The notes beneath the pieces are model-generated. The model ran no database searches, was not told the origin of the DNA, and saw nothing but the letters and a program-made list of their open reading frames with translations. The translations under genes were made by a program, and so were the position numbers. A DNA stretch of 64,000 nucleotides from Avibacterium sp. 20-132 (lineage in GTDB: Bacteria; Pseudomonadota; Gammaproteobacteria; Enterobacterales; Pasteurellaceae): assembly GCF_023611925.1 (NCBI RefSeq), contig NZ_CP091456.1, positions 2,274,001-2,338,000 on the forward strand, written 5' to 3'. Of this stretch, positions 20,168 through 30,176 are shown piece by piece (position 1 is the stretch's first letter; each line of letters starts with the position of its first letter).

Positions 20168-20198
20168 TGCATTGTCCTCGCATTAATTTATTGATTGC

Positions 20199-22202
20199 TC
20201 AATAATCATTTCCTTTTTTCGTGCAACATACGAATGCGAGATCATTCACAGCCCATAGATTTCCTTGCATTTGTACGAACGCACCACTATATACAACTTC
20301 CCATTTCCCATCTGGCAACAAGAACGTTTGTAATTCTGCTTTTGCATTGATTAAAAGTAACCAATCTTCATCTAACTGAATTTGCATTGCTTTGCTATGG
20401 GGATTATGCCAATCCGCCACGCTCATTAATTGCCCTTGTGCGTTACGCCATTGCACATTTTCTTCCGTCCACCATTGATCCCGTTGTAAACTTGGGATTT
20501 GCTTTCTTAGGGCAATAAGCTGTTTAGTCATCTCAACAAAGTGCGGTTGAAATTTTTGCCAATTTAGCCACGTAATTTCATTATCTTGGCAATAGGCGTT
20601 ATTGTTACCTTTTTGGCTATGTCCAAATTCATCGCCTGCCAGCAACATTGGTGTGCCATTTGCCAACAATAAACTCGCTAGCAAACCGCCACAACTTAAA
20701 AAACGTTGGTATTTCACTTCCTCTGGAAGATTTTCTACGCCCTCTATCCCGTGGTTATAACTGTAATTTTCGTTACGTCCATCACGATTTTGCTCACCGT
20801 TGGCGAGATTATGTTTTTCGTTATAACTGGTGAGATCGCACAGGGTAAAGCCATCGTGTGCGGTAATAAAATTCACAGAATGATGTGGCTTGCGATCTTC
20901 TTTTTGATAAATTTCACTCGATCCGGCAAAACGTTGTGCAAAACCGCCTAACTCACCGCTTTTCCATAACCAAAAACGGCAGAGATCATCACGAAAACGA
21001 TCGTTCCATTCAGCAAAATAGTGAGGGAAATTCCCCACTTGATAACCGCCTTCGCCAATATCCCAAGGCTCAGCAATAAATTTGCATTGCTGTAAACGCG
21101 GTTCTTGCGCAATCTCAGCAAAAAGCCTTGCCTGTGGGTTAAACACTGGGGTTTCTCTACCTAATACAGTAGCAAGATCAAAACGGAAACCGTCAATATG
21201 ACATTCTTCCACCCAATAAATTAAGCAATCCAACACCCAGCGGCGGGTGATGTCATTGGCTAAATTTAAGGTATTGCCGCAGCCTGTGGCATTCAGGTAT
21301 TCCCCTTGTGCGTTTTGCCAATAGTAAGCCCGATCATCAATTCCACGCTGGCTAAAAGTGGGAAAGTGTTTTTCTGATTCCACGCTGTGGTTGAAAACCA
21401 CATCTAAAATGACTTCAATACCCGCTTGATGAAGCGCTCTCACCATTGTTTTAAATTCACTTAATGGCGTTGTTCCCGTTTGTCCTGACCAATAAGCTGT
21501 TTCTACGGCAAACATCGCCAATGGGCTATATCCCCAATAATTGACCAACCCTTTTTCTTGTAAATGCGGTTCATCAAGATGATAATTTATCGGTAAAATT
21601 TCCACCGCACTTATCCCCAGTTCTTTTAAATAGGTAATCATTGTGGGGTGTGCTAAGCCCGCATAAGTACCGCGAATAGCCTCTGGTAAATCTTGTCGTA
21701 ACTGGGTAAACCCTTTAACGTGCAATTCATAAATGATAGTTTTAGCCCAAGGTGTTGCTAAGGGTTTATCACCTTGCCAATCAAATTGGTTATCAACGAG
21801 GACACCTTTAGGCGCAAGGTGAGCGTTATCTCGAGGATCGTTGAGTAAAAACCATTGCTGCTTTTCAATACAACTTAAATCCGGCTTACCTATCACCGCT
21901 TTCGCATAAGGATCGAGCATTAATTTTTGTGGATTGCATAAGGTGTTATCTTGTCCTGTAATACGAAAGCCATATTGCGTGCCATAAGGCAACTCCCCCA
22001 CCCATAAATGCCAAAACGCGCCACTTTGGTACATTTCTAGGGGTAATTCCTGTCCGTCAAAAAATAAACATAATTTGACGCTTTCTGCGCAAGAAGAAAA
22101 TAGAGCAAAATTCCAGCCCACTTTTTTGTTGCCTGAATTATCTTGCAAAATTTCAATAGAACTCCCTAATGGGTAAGGCTTTCCTGCTGCCGTGCTGATC
22201 AT
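20199..22202 (-). CDS. glgX: Glycogen debranching enzyme GlgX
   Basis: 667 residues; an N-terminal CBM48 domain followed by a GH13 barrel. Catalytic regions are visible: DVVFNHSVES, DGFRFDLATVLGR (nucleophile Asp), FIAEPWDIG (acid Glu) and ITAHDGFTLCDL. It hydrolyses alpha-1,6 branches left as limit dextrins by GlgP. It lies in the glg operon, 56 bp downstream of glgB. Confidence 0.96.
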   Translation of the reverse strand: MISTAAGKPYPLGSSIEILQDNSGNKKVGWNFALFSSCAESVKLCLFFDGQELPLEMYQSGAFWHLWVGELPYGTQYGFRITGQDNTLCNPQKLMLDPYAKAVIGKPDLSCIEKQQWFLLNDPRDNAHLAPKGVLVDNQFDWQGDKPLATPWAKTIIYELHVKGFTQLRQDLPEAIRGTYAGLAHPTMITYLKELGISAVEILPINYHLDEPHLQEKGLVNYWGYSPLAMFAVETAYWSGQTGTTPLSEFKTMVRALHQAGIEVILDVVFNHSVESEKHFPTFSQRGIDDRAYYWQNAQGEYLNATGCGNTLNLANDITRRWVLDCLIYWVEECHIDGFRFDLATVLGRETPVFNPQARLFAEIAQEPRLQQCKFIAEPWDIGEGGYQVGNFPHYFAEWNDRFRDDLCRFWLWKSGELGGFAQRFAGSSEIYQKEDRKPHHSVNFITAHDGFTLCDLTSYNEKHNLANGEQNRDGRNENYSYNHGIEGVENLPEEVKYQRFLSCGGLLASLLLANGTPMLLAGDEFGHSQKGNNNAYCQDNEITWLNWQKFQPHFVEMTKQLIALRKQIPSLQRDQWWTEENVQWRNAQGQLMSVADWHNPHSKAMQIQLDEDWLLLINAKAELQTFLLPDGKWEVVYSGAFVQMQGNLWAVNDLAFVCCTKKGNDY

Positions 22203-22258
22203 TCTGTGTTATCCATTTATCGCTTGATTTAAATGCCTCTTTAGGCGGATTTTTTCTT

Positions 22259-24541
22259 TTACCGAGGGGCTTTCTTTGTTTTACGCGTTGTTGTTTTCAT
22301 TTTTTGCTCGTTTTCCACTTGGGTGCTTGGCGTTCTTTTCTCGCTTTTAGTGGGGTTTCGCCATTTTAGGTAAATCGTTGCCAATGGCGGAATGGTTACG
22401 GAAATAGAATGCGCCTTATTGTGGCTTGGAATAGCTTCACTCTGTACTTCACCTTGATTACCAAGGTTAGCACCTTGATAGAAGTAAGAATCTGTATTGA
22501 GAATTTCTTCATATACCCCTGCTTCATTCACGCCAAAGCGATACGCATAACGCGGTACTGGGGTGAAGTTACTGACCACGATAATACGTTCCTCATCACG
22601 ACTACAACGTTCAAACACGAAGACAGAATGTTGATAATCATCTACCACAAGCCAATTAAAGCCCTTTGGATCGTAATCTAATTGGTATAATGCTGGGTGA
22701 GTTTGATAAGTGCGGTTTAAATCTTTCACTAAATTCAATACGCCTTTATGCCAGCCCCCACCAACACTTTCATCAAGTAAGAACCAATCTAGGCTTTCTT
22801 GGTAATTCCACTCACGCCCTTGGGCAAATTCGTTGCCCATAAAGAGCAATTTTTTGCCGGGATACCCCCACATATAGCCATAATAAGCGCGCAAATTCGC
22901 AAATTTTTGCCACGCATCCCCCGGCATTTTGCCGATAAGTGAGCCTTTGCCGTGTACCACTTCATCGTGAGAAAGCGGGAGCACAAAGTTTTCACGATAT
23001 TGATACATCATTCCAAAGGTCATTTGATCGTGATGATGTTGGCGATATATCGGATCTTTTCGCATATAGGATAAGGTATCGTTCATCCAGCCCATATTCC
23101 ATTTAAAGTGGAAACCTAAGCCGCCATCTTGCGGTGGGTGGGTGACACCCGCAAAGGAGGTGGATTCTTCCGCAATAGTAATTGCGCCTGCATTTTCTGT
23201 GCCGATCACATAATTGGTGTGTTTTAAAAATTCAATGGCTTCTAAGTTTTCTCTGCCCCCGTATTGGTTTGGAATCCACTCACCGTCTGCGCGGCTGTAA
23301 TCTCGGTAAATCATTGATGCCACGGCATCTACACGCAAACCATCTAAACCAAAGCGTTCAAGCCAATATAACGCATTCCCCGATAAGAAGTTTTTCACCT
23401 CATTACGACCATAGTTATAAATTAAGGTGTTCCAATCTTGATGATAGCCTTCTCTTGGATCAGCGTGTTCATACAACGCCGTGCCGTCAAAGGCAGCCAA
23501 ACCGTGAGTATCACTTGGGAAATGCCCCGGCACCCAATCTAAAATCACATTAATGCCCGCCTCGTGGGCTTTCTCGATCAAACGTTTAAAGCCTTCGGGT
23601 GTGCCAAAACGGCTGGTTGGTGAATAAAGCCCAATGGGTTGATAGCCCCAAGAACCATCAAAAGGAAATTCCGACAAGGGCAAAAATTCAATATGCGTAA
23701 AGCCCATTTCTTTGACATAAGGAATGAGTTCCTCGGCAATTTGGTCATAATCCAACCAGAAATTATTCTCAAGATTACGCCGCCAAGAGCCTAAATGCAC
23801 CTCATAAATGGAAATTGGCTGATCAAATTGGTTTGCTTTACGTCGTTTTTCGGTCATTTCTACCCCATTTGGCAATGGGCTAATTTGTGAGGCAGTATCA
23901 GGGCGAAGCTGTGAGCTAAAGGCGTAAGGATCGGCTTTTAAACGTAACTGTTCATTGCAATCGAGTACTTCAAATTTATAGAACTGTCCGAGTGTAGCCT
24001 TTGGTATAAACAATTCCCAAATGCCACTGGTGGCGTGAAAACGCATTGGGTGGCGACGACCGTCCCAATAGTTAAAATCGCCCACAATGGAAACGCGTTT
24101 TGCATTCGGCGCCCATAGGCGAAAATTCACACCTGATACGCCTTCACATTGCATAAAATGGGCGCCTAAAATTTCATAAGGGCGTAAATGTGAGCCTTCC
24201 GCCAACAGCCAATTATCCAGCTCTTGAATAATTGGGTGGAAACGATAAGGATCTTCAATAAGCTGAGGTTCATTCCCCCAGTAAACTTCCAGCTGATAAG
24301 CAAAAAAACTGCGTGTCTCTGGCATTACCGCTGCGAAAAAGCCACGATCATCAAGGCAAGTTAGTTCGCACACTTTTTCTTGATTTTCTTTATTAATAAT
24401 CACGACCTTATCCGCATCAGGCAATAACACGCGGATTTCAATCCCTTTTTCTGTTTCGTGCATTCCTAATACAGAAAATGGATCAGAATGTGTCCCGTTA
24501 AAAAAGGCATTAATGGTTTCTTGTGGAAGGTATTTATTCAT
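22259..24541 (-). CDS. glgB: 1,4-alpha-glucan branching enzyme
   Basis: 760 residues. N-terminal branching-enzyme domain and CBM48 ([20 protein letters not shown]), then a GH13 core with [24 protein letters not shown] (nucleophile Asp), [10 protein letters not shown] (acid Glu) and [12 protein letters not shown]. It creates alpha-1,6 branches. The C-terminal tail after the beta domain is extended and very basic ([11 protein letters not shown]), beyond the ~730-residue family length. The start is 9 bp after the malQ stop, which suggests coupled expression. Confidence 0.96.
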   Translation of the reverse strand: MNKYLPQETINAFFNGTHSDPFSVLGMHETEKGIEIRVLLPDADKVVIINKENQEKVCELTCLDDRGFFAAVMPETRSFFAYQLEVYWGNEPQLIEDPYRFHPIIQELDNWLLAEGSHLRPYEILGAHFMQCEGVSGVNFRLWAPNAKRVSIVGDFNYWDGRRHPMRFHATSGIWELFIPKATLGQFYKFEVLDCNEQLRLKADPYAFSSQLRPDTASQISPLPNGVEMTEKRRKANQFDQPISIYEVHLGSWRRNLENNFWLDYDQIAEELIPYVKEMGFTHIEFLPLSEFPFDGSWGYQPIGLYSPTSRFGTPEGFKRLIEKAHEAGINVILDWVPGHFPSDTHGLAAFDGTALYEHADPREGYHQDWNTLIYNYGRNEVKNFLSGNALYWLERFGLDGLRVDAVASMIYRDYSRADGEWIPNQYGGRENLEAIEFLKHTNYVIGTENAGAITIAEESTSFAGVTHPPQDGGLGFHFKWNMGWMNDTLSYMRKDPIYRQHHHDQMTFGMMYQYRENFVLPLSHDEVVHGKGSLIGKMPGDAWQKFANLRAYYGYMWGYPGKKLLFMGNEFAQGREWNYQESLDWFLLDESVGGGWHKGVLNLVKDLNRTYQTHPALYQLDYDPKGFNWLVVDDYQHSVFVFERCSRDEERIIVVSNFTPVPRYAYRFGVNEAGVYEEILNTDSYFYQGANLGNQGEVQSEAIPSHNKAHSISVTIPPLATIYLKWRNPTKSEKRTPSTQVENEQKMKTTTRKTKKAPR

Positions 24542-24550
24542 ACAAACCTC

Positions 24551-26647
24551 TTATCGCAGACGCGCTTGATTAATTTCAGTTAAAAGTGCGGTGATTTTTT
24601 CGTCAGAAAAGATGTCTTCAATCGAACGAGATAATTTCATTCGCCAATTTGGGTATTCCAATGAGGTTCCGGGCAAATTAAAGGAAATCTCTTGTTCCAA
24701 TAAATTTTCTAACTGTACGCCAATGAGTTTGGTTTGACTTTCTGCCAAATAAAGGTGGATCACTCGCATTAAGTTTTGGTGCATTGCCATACTGAGTGCA
24801 TCGCCCCAGTAATCATCTGGCAAATATTGATCGCGGTGTAAACTATTGAGTAACGCTTGTTTGTCAATAACACGTTGATCATATTTCTGTTTTAGCATTT
24901 CCCCTTGCAACACGCCAAGTTGAGCAAAAAGTTCGAGATCTCGGCAATGCCAAAAGCTACTTAAAGACGGCACATCGTGCGTGCCAATGGTGGCAAAGGC
25001 ATTCGTTGGAAACGCATTCTTATCGGGATATTGCAAATCCTGCTTCTCAAAATACAGTACAAAATAGGAAAAAATCTGAAATTCGTTTAATTTCCACCGC
25101 ACTTCATCTGGCACGGTGCCTAAATCCTCCCCGACAACAAGGCATTGATTACGTTGGCTTTCAATCGCCAAAATGGCCATTAATTCGGCAAAAGGATAAT
25201 GCACATAAAGCCCATCGGCGGCGGTTTTTTCTGGGGGAATGAGCCATAAGCGGAAAAGTCCCATAATATGATCGATCCGCAACACGCCAAAATGCTGCAT
25301 ATTGGCTCGTAATAAATTGATAAAAGGTTGAAAACCACGGGCTTTTAGTTCACTCGGATGATAAGGCGGAATATGCCAATTCTGTCCCACAGGCCCTAAG
25401 GGATCGGGTGGTGCGCCCACAGACGCCGCTACGCAGTAAAGAGTGGGATCTGCCCACACCTCTGCACTGCCCCTTGAGCTACTTACGGCTAAATCACCAT
25501 AAATACCTAAAGACATTCCTTTCTCTTGGCATAAGGCTTGAATACGATTAAGTTGCTCTTGCACAAGCCATTGTAACCAGCAATAAAACATCACTCCATT
25601 TTTATGCTGACGAATTAATTTATCCCGTTGTTTCGTATTAAGTTGTTGATATTGTTGCCAACCAAGCCAGCCAATTTGGCTTTCTTGCTCAATGGTTGAG
25701 TGCGAACTTTGGCGATCTAATACGTCAAATAAGCCTTGATATAACAACTCATTCCCTTGCTGTTTAACAAAATCAGCAAAGGCCTTTTGCCGAGGCTGGA
25801 TTTTTGCCGCACGGCTACGTTGGAAATAGGCATATAATTTTTCAAGTGCGGTCAATTTTAGCTGCGTAATTTCCGTATAATTCACTTGCTCTGCATTGCG
25901 TAAAACAAAAAGTTGCTGTTGAATCTCTGCTTGATTCACCCAATTCTGCACGGATTGACATAATTTATATTCAGGCAATTGATCAACGGCAAGGTAAAGC
26001 CAATTCAAATAACGTCTTGAGGCTGAGCTATAAGGACTTGCCCATTCAGGCACGGCTGAATACATTGCGTGCAATGGGTTAATGCCGATAAATTCTGCAC
26101 CATAGCAGCTTGCTTGTTCGACCAAATATGCTAAATCGGCAAAATCACCAATCCCCCAATTTCGTGCTGAACGTAAGCTATAAAGCTGAACATTTAAGCC
26201 CCACGCTTTTTTCTGCTGAAAAATCGTAGGTTGGTAAGTCGTTTTAGGGTGAACAAAGAGGCGAACGTGATAGTTTTTTTCACAAGTAGAAAGCTGTAAA
26301 AGATAATAACCAAAAGGTTGTGTAGGAAAAGAAAAGAGTGAATTCGTAAAGGAAAGTGGCGTTATGGGCTGATGTTGTTCGTTAAATAAGATCGCATTGC
26401 GTATCGGCGATATTGGTGCTAACCGTGCAGTATCATAAATAATCGGTTCCCCTTCTTTCACCACAAAAACATCATCAAATTGCACCGCACTTTTCTTATC
26501 TGGATTGTCTCGCCGCAAAGAAAGCAATTCAACAAAATAGGCCAAACTCTCTGGATTAGCATAAATTAAATTGCCGTCGATATCATAATGAGAAATGGCA
26601 ATGCCTAATTCCTCAGCTCTTGTATAACGTGGTGTTTTCATATCCAT
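24551..26647 (-). CDS. malQ: 4-alpha-glucanotransferase (amylomaltase)
   Basis: 698 residues from the ATG at 26645-26647; GGAAGAG lies just upstream and also suits the ATG two codons later (26641). Longer starts, up to a TTG at 26701, are possible. GH77 features: WGIGDFADLAYLVEQ, GIYGDLAVSSSRGSAEVWA, VLRIDHIMGLFRLW and GEDLGTVPDEV. It disproportionates maltodextrins, feeding longer chains to GlgP. It is the first gene of the glycogen operon, as in Haemophilus. Confidence 0.94.
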   Translation of the reverse strand: MDMKTPRYTRAEELGIAISHYDIDGNLIYANPESLAYFVELLSLRRDNPDKKSAVQFDDVFVVKEGEPIIYDTARLAPISPIRNAILFNEQHQPITPLSFTNSLFSFPTQPFGYYLLQLSTCEKNYHVRLFVHPKTTYQPTIFQQKKAWGLNVQLYSLRSARNWGIGDFADLAYLVEQASCYGAEFIGINPLHAMYSAVPEWASPYSSASRRYLNWLYLAVDQLPEYKLCQSVQNWVNQAEIQQQLFVLRNAEQVNYTEITQLKLTALEKLYAYFQRSRAAKIQPRQKAFADFVKQQGNELLYQGLFDVLDRQSSHSTIEQESQIGWLGWQQYQQLNTKQRDKLIRQHKNGVMFYCWLQWLVQEQLNRIQALCQEKGMSLGIYGDLAVSSSRGSAEVWADPTLYCVAASVGAPPDPLGPVGQNWHIPPYHPSELKARGFQPFINLLRANMQHFGVLRIDHIMGLFRLWLIPPEKTAADGLYVHYPFAELMAILAIESQRNQCLVVGEDLGTVPDEVRWKLNEFQIFSYFVLYFEKQDLQYPDKNAFPTNAFATIGTHDVPSLSSFWHCRDLELFAQLGVLQGEMLKQKYDQRVIDKQALLNSLHRDQYLPDDYWGDALSMAMHQNLMRVIHLYLAESQTKLIGVQLENLLEQEISFNLPGTSLEYPNWRMKLSRSIEDIFSDEKITALLTEINQARLR

Positions 26648-26732
26648 TTGCTCTTCCAACAACCATAAATACTGGAGAATTGACTTCATTCTACAAATCA
26701 ATGAGTTAAAAGCAAACGGTTTCCTTTAAATT

Positions 26733-26748
26733 CGTGATCTCTATCAAA
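26733..26748. promoter_or_regulatory. CRP-like site upstream of malQ-glg operon
   Basis: On the minus strand the site reads TTTGA-TAGAGA-TCACG, one mismatch per half-site from TGTGA-N6-TCACA. It lies about 85 bp upstream of the malQ start. CRP control of glycogen genes is known in E. coli; here it is inferred from sequence only. Confidence 0.45.
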
Positions 26749-26838
26749 TAAAGATTACAGGATACGAGAAGGAAAATAGAAAACACCTTTTAAGGCATAA
26801 CACTTAGTTGTAGGCAAATCCTAATCTGATAACTGTGG

Positions 26839-26866
26839 TTTACAAATACACATTTTAAGATATAAT
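26839..26866 (+). promoter_or_regulatory. Promoter of the RelE/HigB-type toxin-antitoxin pair
   Basis: TTTACA (26839-26844), a 16-bp spacer and TATAAT (26861-26866), ending 31 bp before the toxin ATG. This is a near-consensus sigma-70 promoter, divergent from the glg operon. Confidence 0.6.
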
Positions 26867-26897
26867 TTATCCATTCTCTAACCCGCTAGTTATTTCA

Positions 26898-27194
26898 ATG
26901 ATTTCTATAAAACGTACCGAAACCTTCGATAAATGGCTAAAAAATCTTAAAGATCAACGTGCGAAAATCAAAATTCTTGCACGACTAAAACGTTTATCAT
27001 TTGGAAATTTCGGTGATGTCAAACCTATTGGTGAAGGACTATCTGAACTGAGAATTACTGAAGGGCAAGGTTACCGCATCTATCTGAAAAATCATAATGG
27101 TGAATGGGTTATTTTATTATGTGGTGGTGATAAATCCACTCAATCTAAGGATATTTTAAAAGCGAAACAATTAGCTAAAACGCTGGGAGTTTAA
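26898..27194 (+). CDS. RelE/HigB superfamily toxin (Gp49-like addiction killer)
   Basis: 98 residues. It matches the phage-derived Gp49-like/HigB killer family: FDKWLKNLKDQRAKIKILAR at the N-terminus, the central GLSELRITEGQGYRIYL and WVILLCGGDKSTQSKDI. It is predicted to be a ribosome-dependent mRNA interferase. The frame is intact. The stop lies 3 bp before the downstream antitoxin start, the usual toxin-first order for this family. Confidence 0.88.
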   Translation: MISIKRTETFDKWLKNLKDQRAKIKILARLKRLSFGNFGDVKPIGEGLSELRITEGQGYRIYLKNHNGEWVILLCGGDKSTQSKDILKAKQLAKTLGV

Positions 27195-27197
27195 CCA

Positions 27198-27488
27198 ATG
27201 GAAAAATTAACCAATTTTGATGTAGCTGAATACCTCAACAATGAAGAAGAAATGCAACTTTATCTTAATGAAGTTTTACAAGAAGATAATATGGAACTCA
27301 TTCTTTCTGCACTTGGCGATATTGCCAAAGCAAGAAATATGAGCCAATTATCAAGAGAAACAGGAATTAGCCGAGAAGGGTTATATAAAGCCTTATCGGG
27401 TTCAGGCAACCCAACTTTTGCAACGATATTAAAAGTGATGAAAGCCTTAAATCTCACTTTTCAGGTAAAACCAAGTATCAGTCTTTAA
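27198..27488 (+). CDS. HTH antitoxin partner (addiction-module antidote family)
   Basis: 96 residues. The C-terminal HTH (MSQLSRETGISREGLYKALS, about residues 51-70) and PTFATILKVMKALNL are typical of the antidote proteins paired with Gp49-like killers. The N-terminus (NFDVAEYLNNEEEMQLYLNE) is the toxin-binding part in relatives. It probably neutralises the adjacent toxin and represses the operon. Confidence 0.88.
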   Translation: MEKLTNFDVAEYLNNEEEMQLYLNEVLQEDNMELILSALGDIAKARNMSQLSRETGISREGLYKALSGSGNPTFATILKVMKALNLTFQVKPSISL

Positions 27489-27515
27489 AATATGTACCTT
27501 AAGGCTAAATATAAA

Positions 27516-27962
27516 TTACGGCTCCTCAATCACAAACTCAAACCAATCAATCACCTCTTTTTCGTGAATGCCATTGGCAATGGGAATATGGGCGAGTTTA
27601 ACGGTGTTTGGATCGCCAGAAATTAATGGATGCCAATCAAAAAGCGGTTTATTTTCATACAACAAACGATACGCGCAGGTCGCGGGTAGCCAATGAAAGT
27701 CGGGTAAATTCTTTTTTGTCAGTTTAGTGCAATCTGGCTCAAGTTGAAAACGTTGCAAATAATTACCGCACTTTCCTGTTTCTAAATTTAATAAATTGCA
27801 CGCAATGCGAGTAAAGTATAAGGTTTTTCGACGCCCTCGCCCTTCAATAAATTTACGATAACAGCATTTTCCACAACCATCACACAAGGCTTCCCATTCT
27901 GCCTCATTCATTTCCAGTAGTGATTTATGTTGCCAAAAGTTTTTTTCTAATTGTGTTGTCAT
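27516..27962 (-). CDS. ycgN: YcgN-family Cys-cluster protein (UPF0260)
   Basis: 148 residues from the ATG at 27960-27962, chosen because relatives begin just before FWQ; an ATG ten codons upstream (27992) is possible, but a TTATAAT-like element lies right before it. Conserved cysteines are CDGCGKCC, IACNLLNLETGKC, EPDCTKL and ATCAYR, the zinc/iron-sulfur-type pattern of YkgJ/YcgN proteins. The function is unknown. Confidence 0.85.
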   Translation of the reverse strand: MTTQLEKNFWQHKSLLEMNEAEWEALCDGCGKCCYRKFIEGRGRRKTLYFTRIACNLLNLETGKCGNYLQRFQLEPDCTKLTKKNLPDFHWLPATCAYRLLYENKPLFDWHPLISGDPNTVKLAHIPIANGIHEKEVIDWFEFVIEEP

Positions 27963-28138
27963 TCGTTTGATTGCTGATGTCTTCTTTAACATTATGTTTT
28001 GAATTATAACAATCTCCGTGTTTTTTGCCTATTCACGGCAATAGGAAAATAAATAAAAATCCATTGCTATTCATTGACTTTTCCCCCTCTAGCCTATACT
28101 TTATCAGTCTGACTTTTATATTCATCACAGGAGCGTTT

Positions 28139-28801
28139 ATGCAATCTCGTTTAATCGTTGAAGACAGCCGCCAAGAATCGGTATTAGCCACCAATAAAGT
28201 GTTACGCAATACCTATTTCTTGCTCGCTTTAACCTTAACTTTTTCTGCCATTGTTGCTTATGTGGCAATGACCTTAAATGTTGCCCCATTACATTTCGGT
28301 GTGTTATTAGTGGGATTTTATGGCTTATTATTTTTAAATAGTGCATTAGAAAATAGTGCGTGGGGAATTCTTTCAACCTTCGCCTTAACTGGTTTTATTG
28401 GCTATTCTTTAGGGCCGGTATTAAATATGTACATCGGTGCAGGATTGGGAGATTTAATCGCCCTTGCACTTGGCGGAACTGCAGCGGTGTTCTTCGCCTG
28501 TTCTTTCTATGTATTAAGCACGAAAAAAGATATGTCATTCCTTTCAGGTATGATGTTTACGCTATTTATTGTGCTTGTAGTGGGAATGATTGCCAGTTTC
28601 TTCTTTAAAATGCCTGCATTTTATGTTGCGTTAAGTGCATTATTTATCGTCTTCTCTAGTATGGGCATTTTATATCAAACCAGTAGCATCATTCACGGTG
28701 GTGAAACCAATTATATCCGTGCAACCGTGAGCCTTTATGTGTCTATTTATAATATCTTTGTGAGTTTATTAAACTTACTCGGTATTTTACGCAATGATTA
28801 A
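28139..28801 (+). CDS. yccA: BAX inhibitor-1 family inner membrane protein YccA
   Basis: 220 residues from the ATG at 28139 (AGGAG 6 bp upstream); E. coli YccA is 219. About seven hydrophobic segments are visible, as in the Bax inhibitor-1 family. In E. coli YccA modulates FtsH proteolysis. An upstream in-frame extension to 28025 lacks a ribosome site. It is followed by a terminator and tusE, the same pair as in E. coli. Confidence 0.93.
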   Translation: MQSRLIVEDSRQESVLATNKVLRNTYFLLALTLTFSAIVAYVAMTLNVAPLHFGVLLVGFYGLLFLNSALENSAWGILSTFALTGFIGYSLGPVLNMYIGAGLGDLIALALGGTAAVFFACSFYVLSTKKDMSFLSGMMFTLFIVLVVGMIASFFFKMPAFYVALSALFIVFSSMGILYQTSSIIHGGETNYIRATVSLYVSIYNIFVSLLNLLGILRND

Positions 28802-28824
28802 TAATTGCTTTAATCGGTAAATTC

Positions 28825-28849
28825 AACGCCCCTTTCTAGGGGCGTTTTT
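28825..28849 (+). terminator. Terminator after yccA
   Basis: AACGCCCC and GGGGCGTT form an 8-bp stem with a 6-nt loop, followed by TTT, 23 bp after the yccA stop. Confidence 0.85.
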
Positions 28850-28882
28850 GTATAATTAAAAAAAACAATAAAGGAAAGAAAA

Positions 28883-29212
28883 ATGTTGAATATAAACAAT
28901 CAAATCATCGAAACAGATAATGAAGGCTATTTATTGGATTTAACCCAGTGGACGCCTGATGTCGCGCTAGCTATTGCACAGCAAGAAGCACTCACGCTAA
29001 CCGAGGCACATTGGGAAGTCATTCATTTTGTACGCGATTTTTATCAGGAATACCACACTTCCCCAGCGATCAGAATGTTGGTGAAAGCAATGGCACAAAA
29101 ATTAGGGGAAGATAAAGGCAACAGCCGTTACTTACAACGCTTATTCCCAGAAGGCCCTGCAAAGCAAGCAACGAAACTGGCTGGATTACCAAAACCTGCA
29201 AAATGCTTATAA
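28883..29212 (+). CDS. tusE: Sulfurtransferase TusE (DsrC family)
   Basis: 109 residues, identical in length to E. coli Tus[21 protein letters not shown] and the terminal GLPKPAKCL are diagnostic. The penultimate Cys accepts sulfur from TusBCD for MnmA-dependent 2-thiolation of tRNA wobble uridine. AAAGGAAAG precedes the start. Confidence 0.95.
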   Translation: MLNINNQIIETDNEGYLLDLTQWTPDVALAIAQQEALTLTEAHWEVIHFVRDFYQEYHTSPAIRMLVKAMAQKLGEDKGNSRYLQRLFPEGPAKQATKLAGLPKPAKCL

Positions 29213-29214
29213 CT

Positions 29215-29258
29215 TGAGAACTATTCTCATTTACTTGCGATGATTTACCCTTTATAAT
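29215..29258 (+). promoter_or_regulatory. Fur-like operator and promoter of the metal ABC operon
   Basis: The palindrome TGAGAA-CTA-TTCTCA (29215-29229) resembles the Fur 7-1-7 core TGATAATNATTATCA. It lies just upstream of TTTACT (29230-29235), a 17-bp spacer and TATAAT (29253-29258). It starts 2 bp after the tusE stop. Metal-responsive repression by Fur or a similar regulator is inferred. Confidence 0.55.
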
Positions 29259-29288
29259 CATTAAAAACCATTCACTTTAAGGGGATTT

Positions 29289-30176
29289 ATGTTGAAATTA
29301 TTCACTATGGCGAGCTTAATCGCGACAATCTTATTCAGTCATCTCAGCTATGCTAAATTCAAAGTTGTCACAACCTTTACCATTATTCAAGACATTGCAC
29401 AAAATATTGCAGGTGATGCAGCAACCGTAGAATCTATTACCAAGCCCGGCGCGGAAATTCACGGCTATGAGCCAACGCCAAAAGATATTGTTAAAGCACA
29501 GTCTGCGGATTTGGTATTATGGAATGGGCTAAACTTAGAGCGTTGGTTCGTACGTTTTTTCCAGAATGTGCAAGATAAACCTGCCGTGGTGGTAACAGAA
29601 GGCATTCAGCCAATTTTTATTGCGGAAAGTGCCGAGAAAAAAATCCCAAATCCACACGCGTGGATGTCGCCAAGTAATGGGTTAGTTTATGTGGAAAATA
29701 TCAAAAATGCGTTGATTAAATATGATCCACAAAATGCAGAAACCTACCGTCAAAATGCGGAAAATTATGCAAAAAAGATCCGCACTTTAGATAGCACACT
29801 TCGTCCTAAATTTGATAAAATTCCCCAAGCGCAGCGCTGGCTTGCCACCTCTGAAGGCGCTTTTAGCTATCTCGCTCAGGATTATGGCTTTAAAGAAGTG
29901 TATCTTTGGGCGATAAATGCAGAACAGCAAGGCACACCGCAACAAGTACGCCAGATGATCGATTTAATTCGCCAACATCACATTCCAGTGATTTTCAGCG
30001 AAAGTACCATCTCGCCAAAACCTGCTCAACAAGTGGCGAAAGAAAGCCACATTCATTATGGCGGTGTGCTATATGTGGATTCCCTTTCCAATGCCAAAGG
30101 GGCAGTTCCCACTTATTTAGATTTGCTTAACACCACGATAACAACCATTATTGAAGGATTTGAAAATGCCCAATAG
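29289..30176 (+). CDS. sitA: Mn/Fe ABC transporter, periplasmic binding protein
   Basis: 295 residues with a signal peptide (residues 1-22, ending LSYA). Cluster A-I (ZnuA/SitA/YfeA) solute-binding protein. Putative metal ligands are His in [11 protein letters not shown], His in [10 protein letters not shown], Glu in [13 protein letters not shown] and Asp in LYVDSLS, a His-His-Glu-Asp set that favours Mn/Fe over Zn; there is no His-rich loop. AAGGGG lies upstream of the ATG. It is the first gene of a tightly overlapping four-gene operon, equivalent to sitABCD/yfeABCD. Confidence 0.92.
   Translation: MLKLFTMASLIATILFSHLSYAKFKVVTTFTIIQDIAQNIAGDAATVESITKPGAEIHGYEPTPKDIVKAQSADLVLWNGLNLERWFVRFFQNVQDKPAVVVTEGIQPIFIAESAEKKIPNPHAWMSPSNGLVYVENIKNALIKYDPQNAETYRQNAENYAKKIRTLDSTLRPKFDKIPQAQRWLATSEGAFSYLAQDYGFKEVYLWAINAEQQGTPQQVRQMIDLIRQHHIPVIFSESTISPKPAQQVAKESHIHYGGVLYVDSLSNAKGAVPTYLDLLNTTITTIIEGFENAQ

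Noticed and set aside
23182..23553. 123-residue plus-strand frame inside glgB
   Set aside because: It is fully antisense to conserved GH13 motifs and has low-complexity, His/Cys-rich shadow composition.
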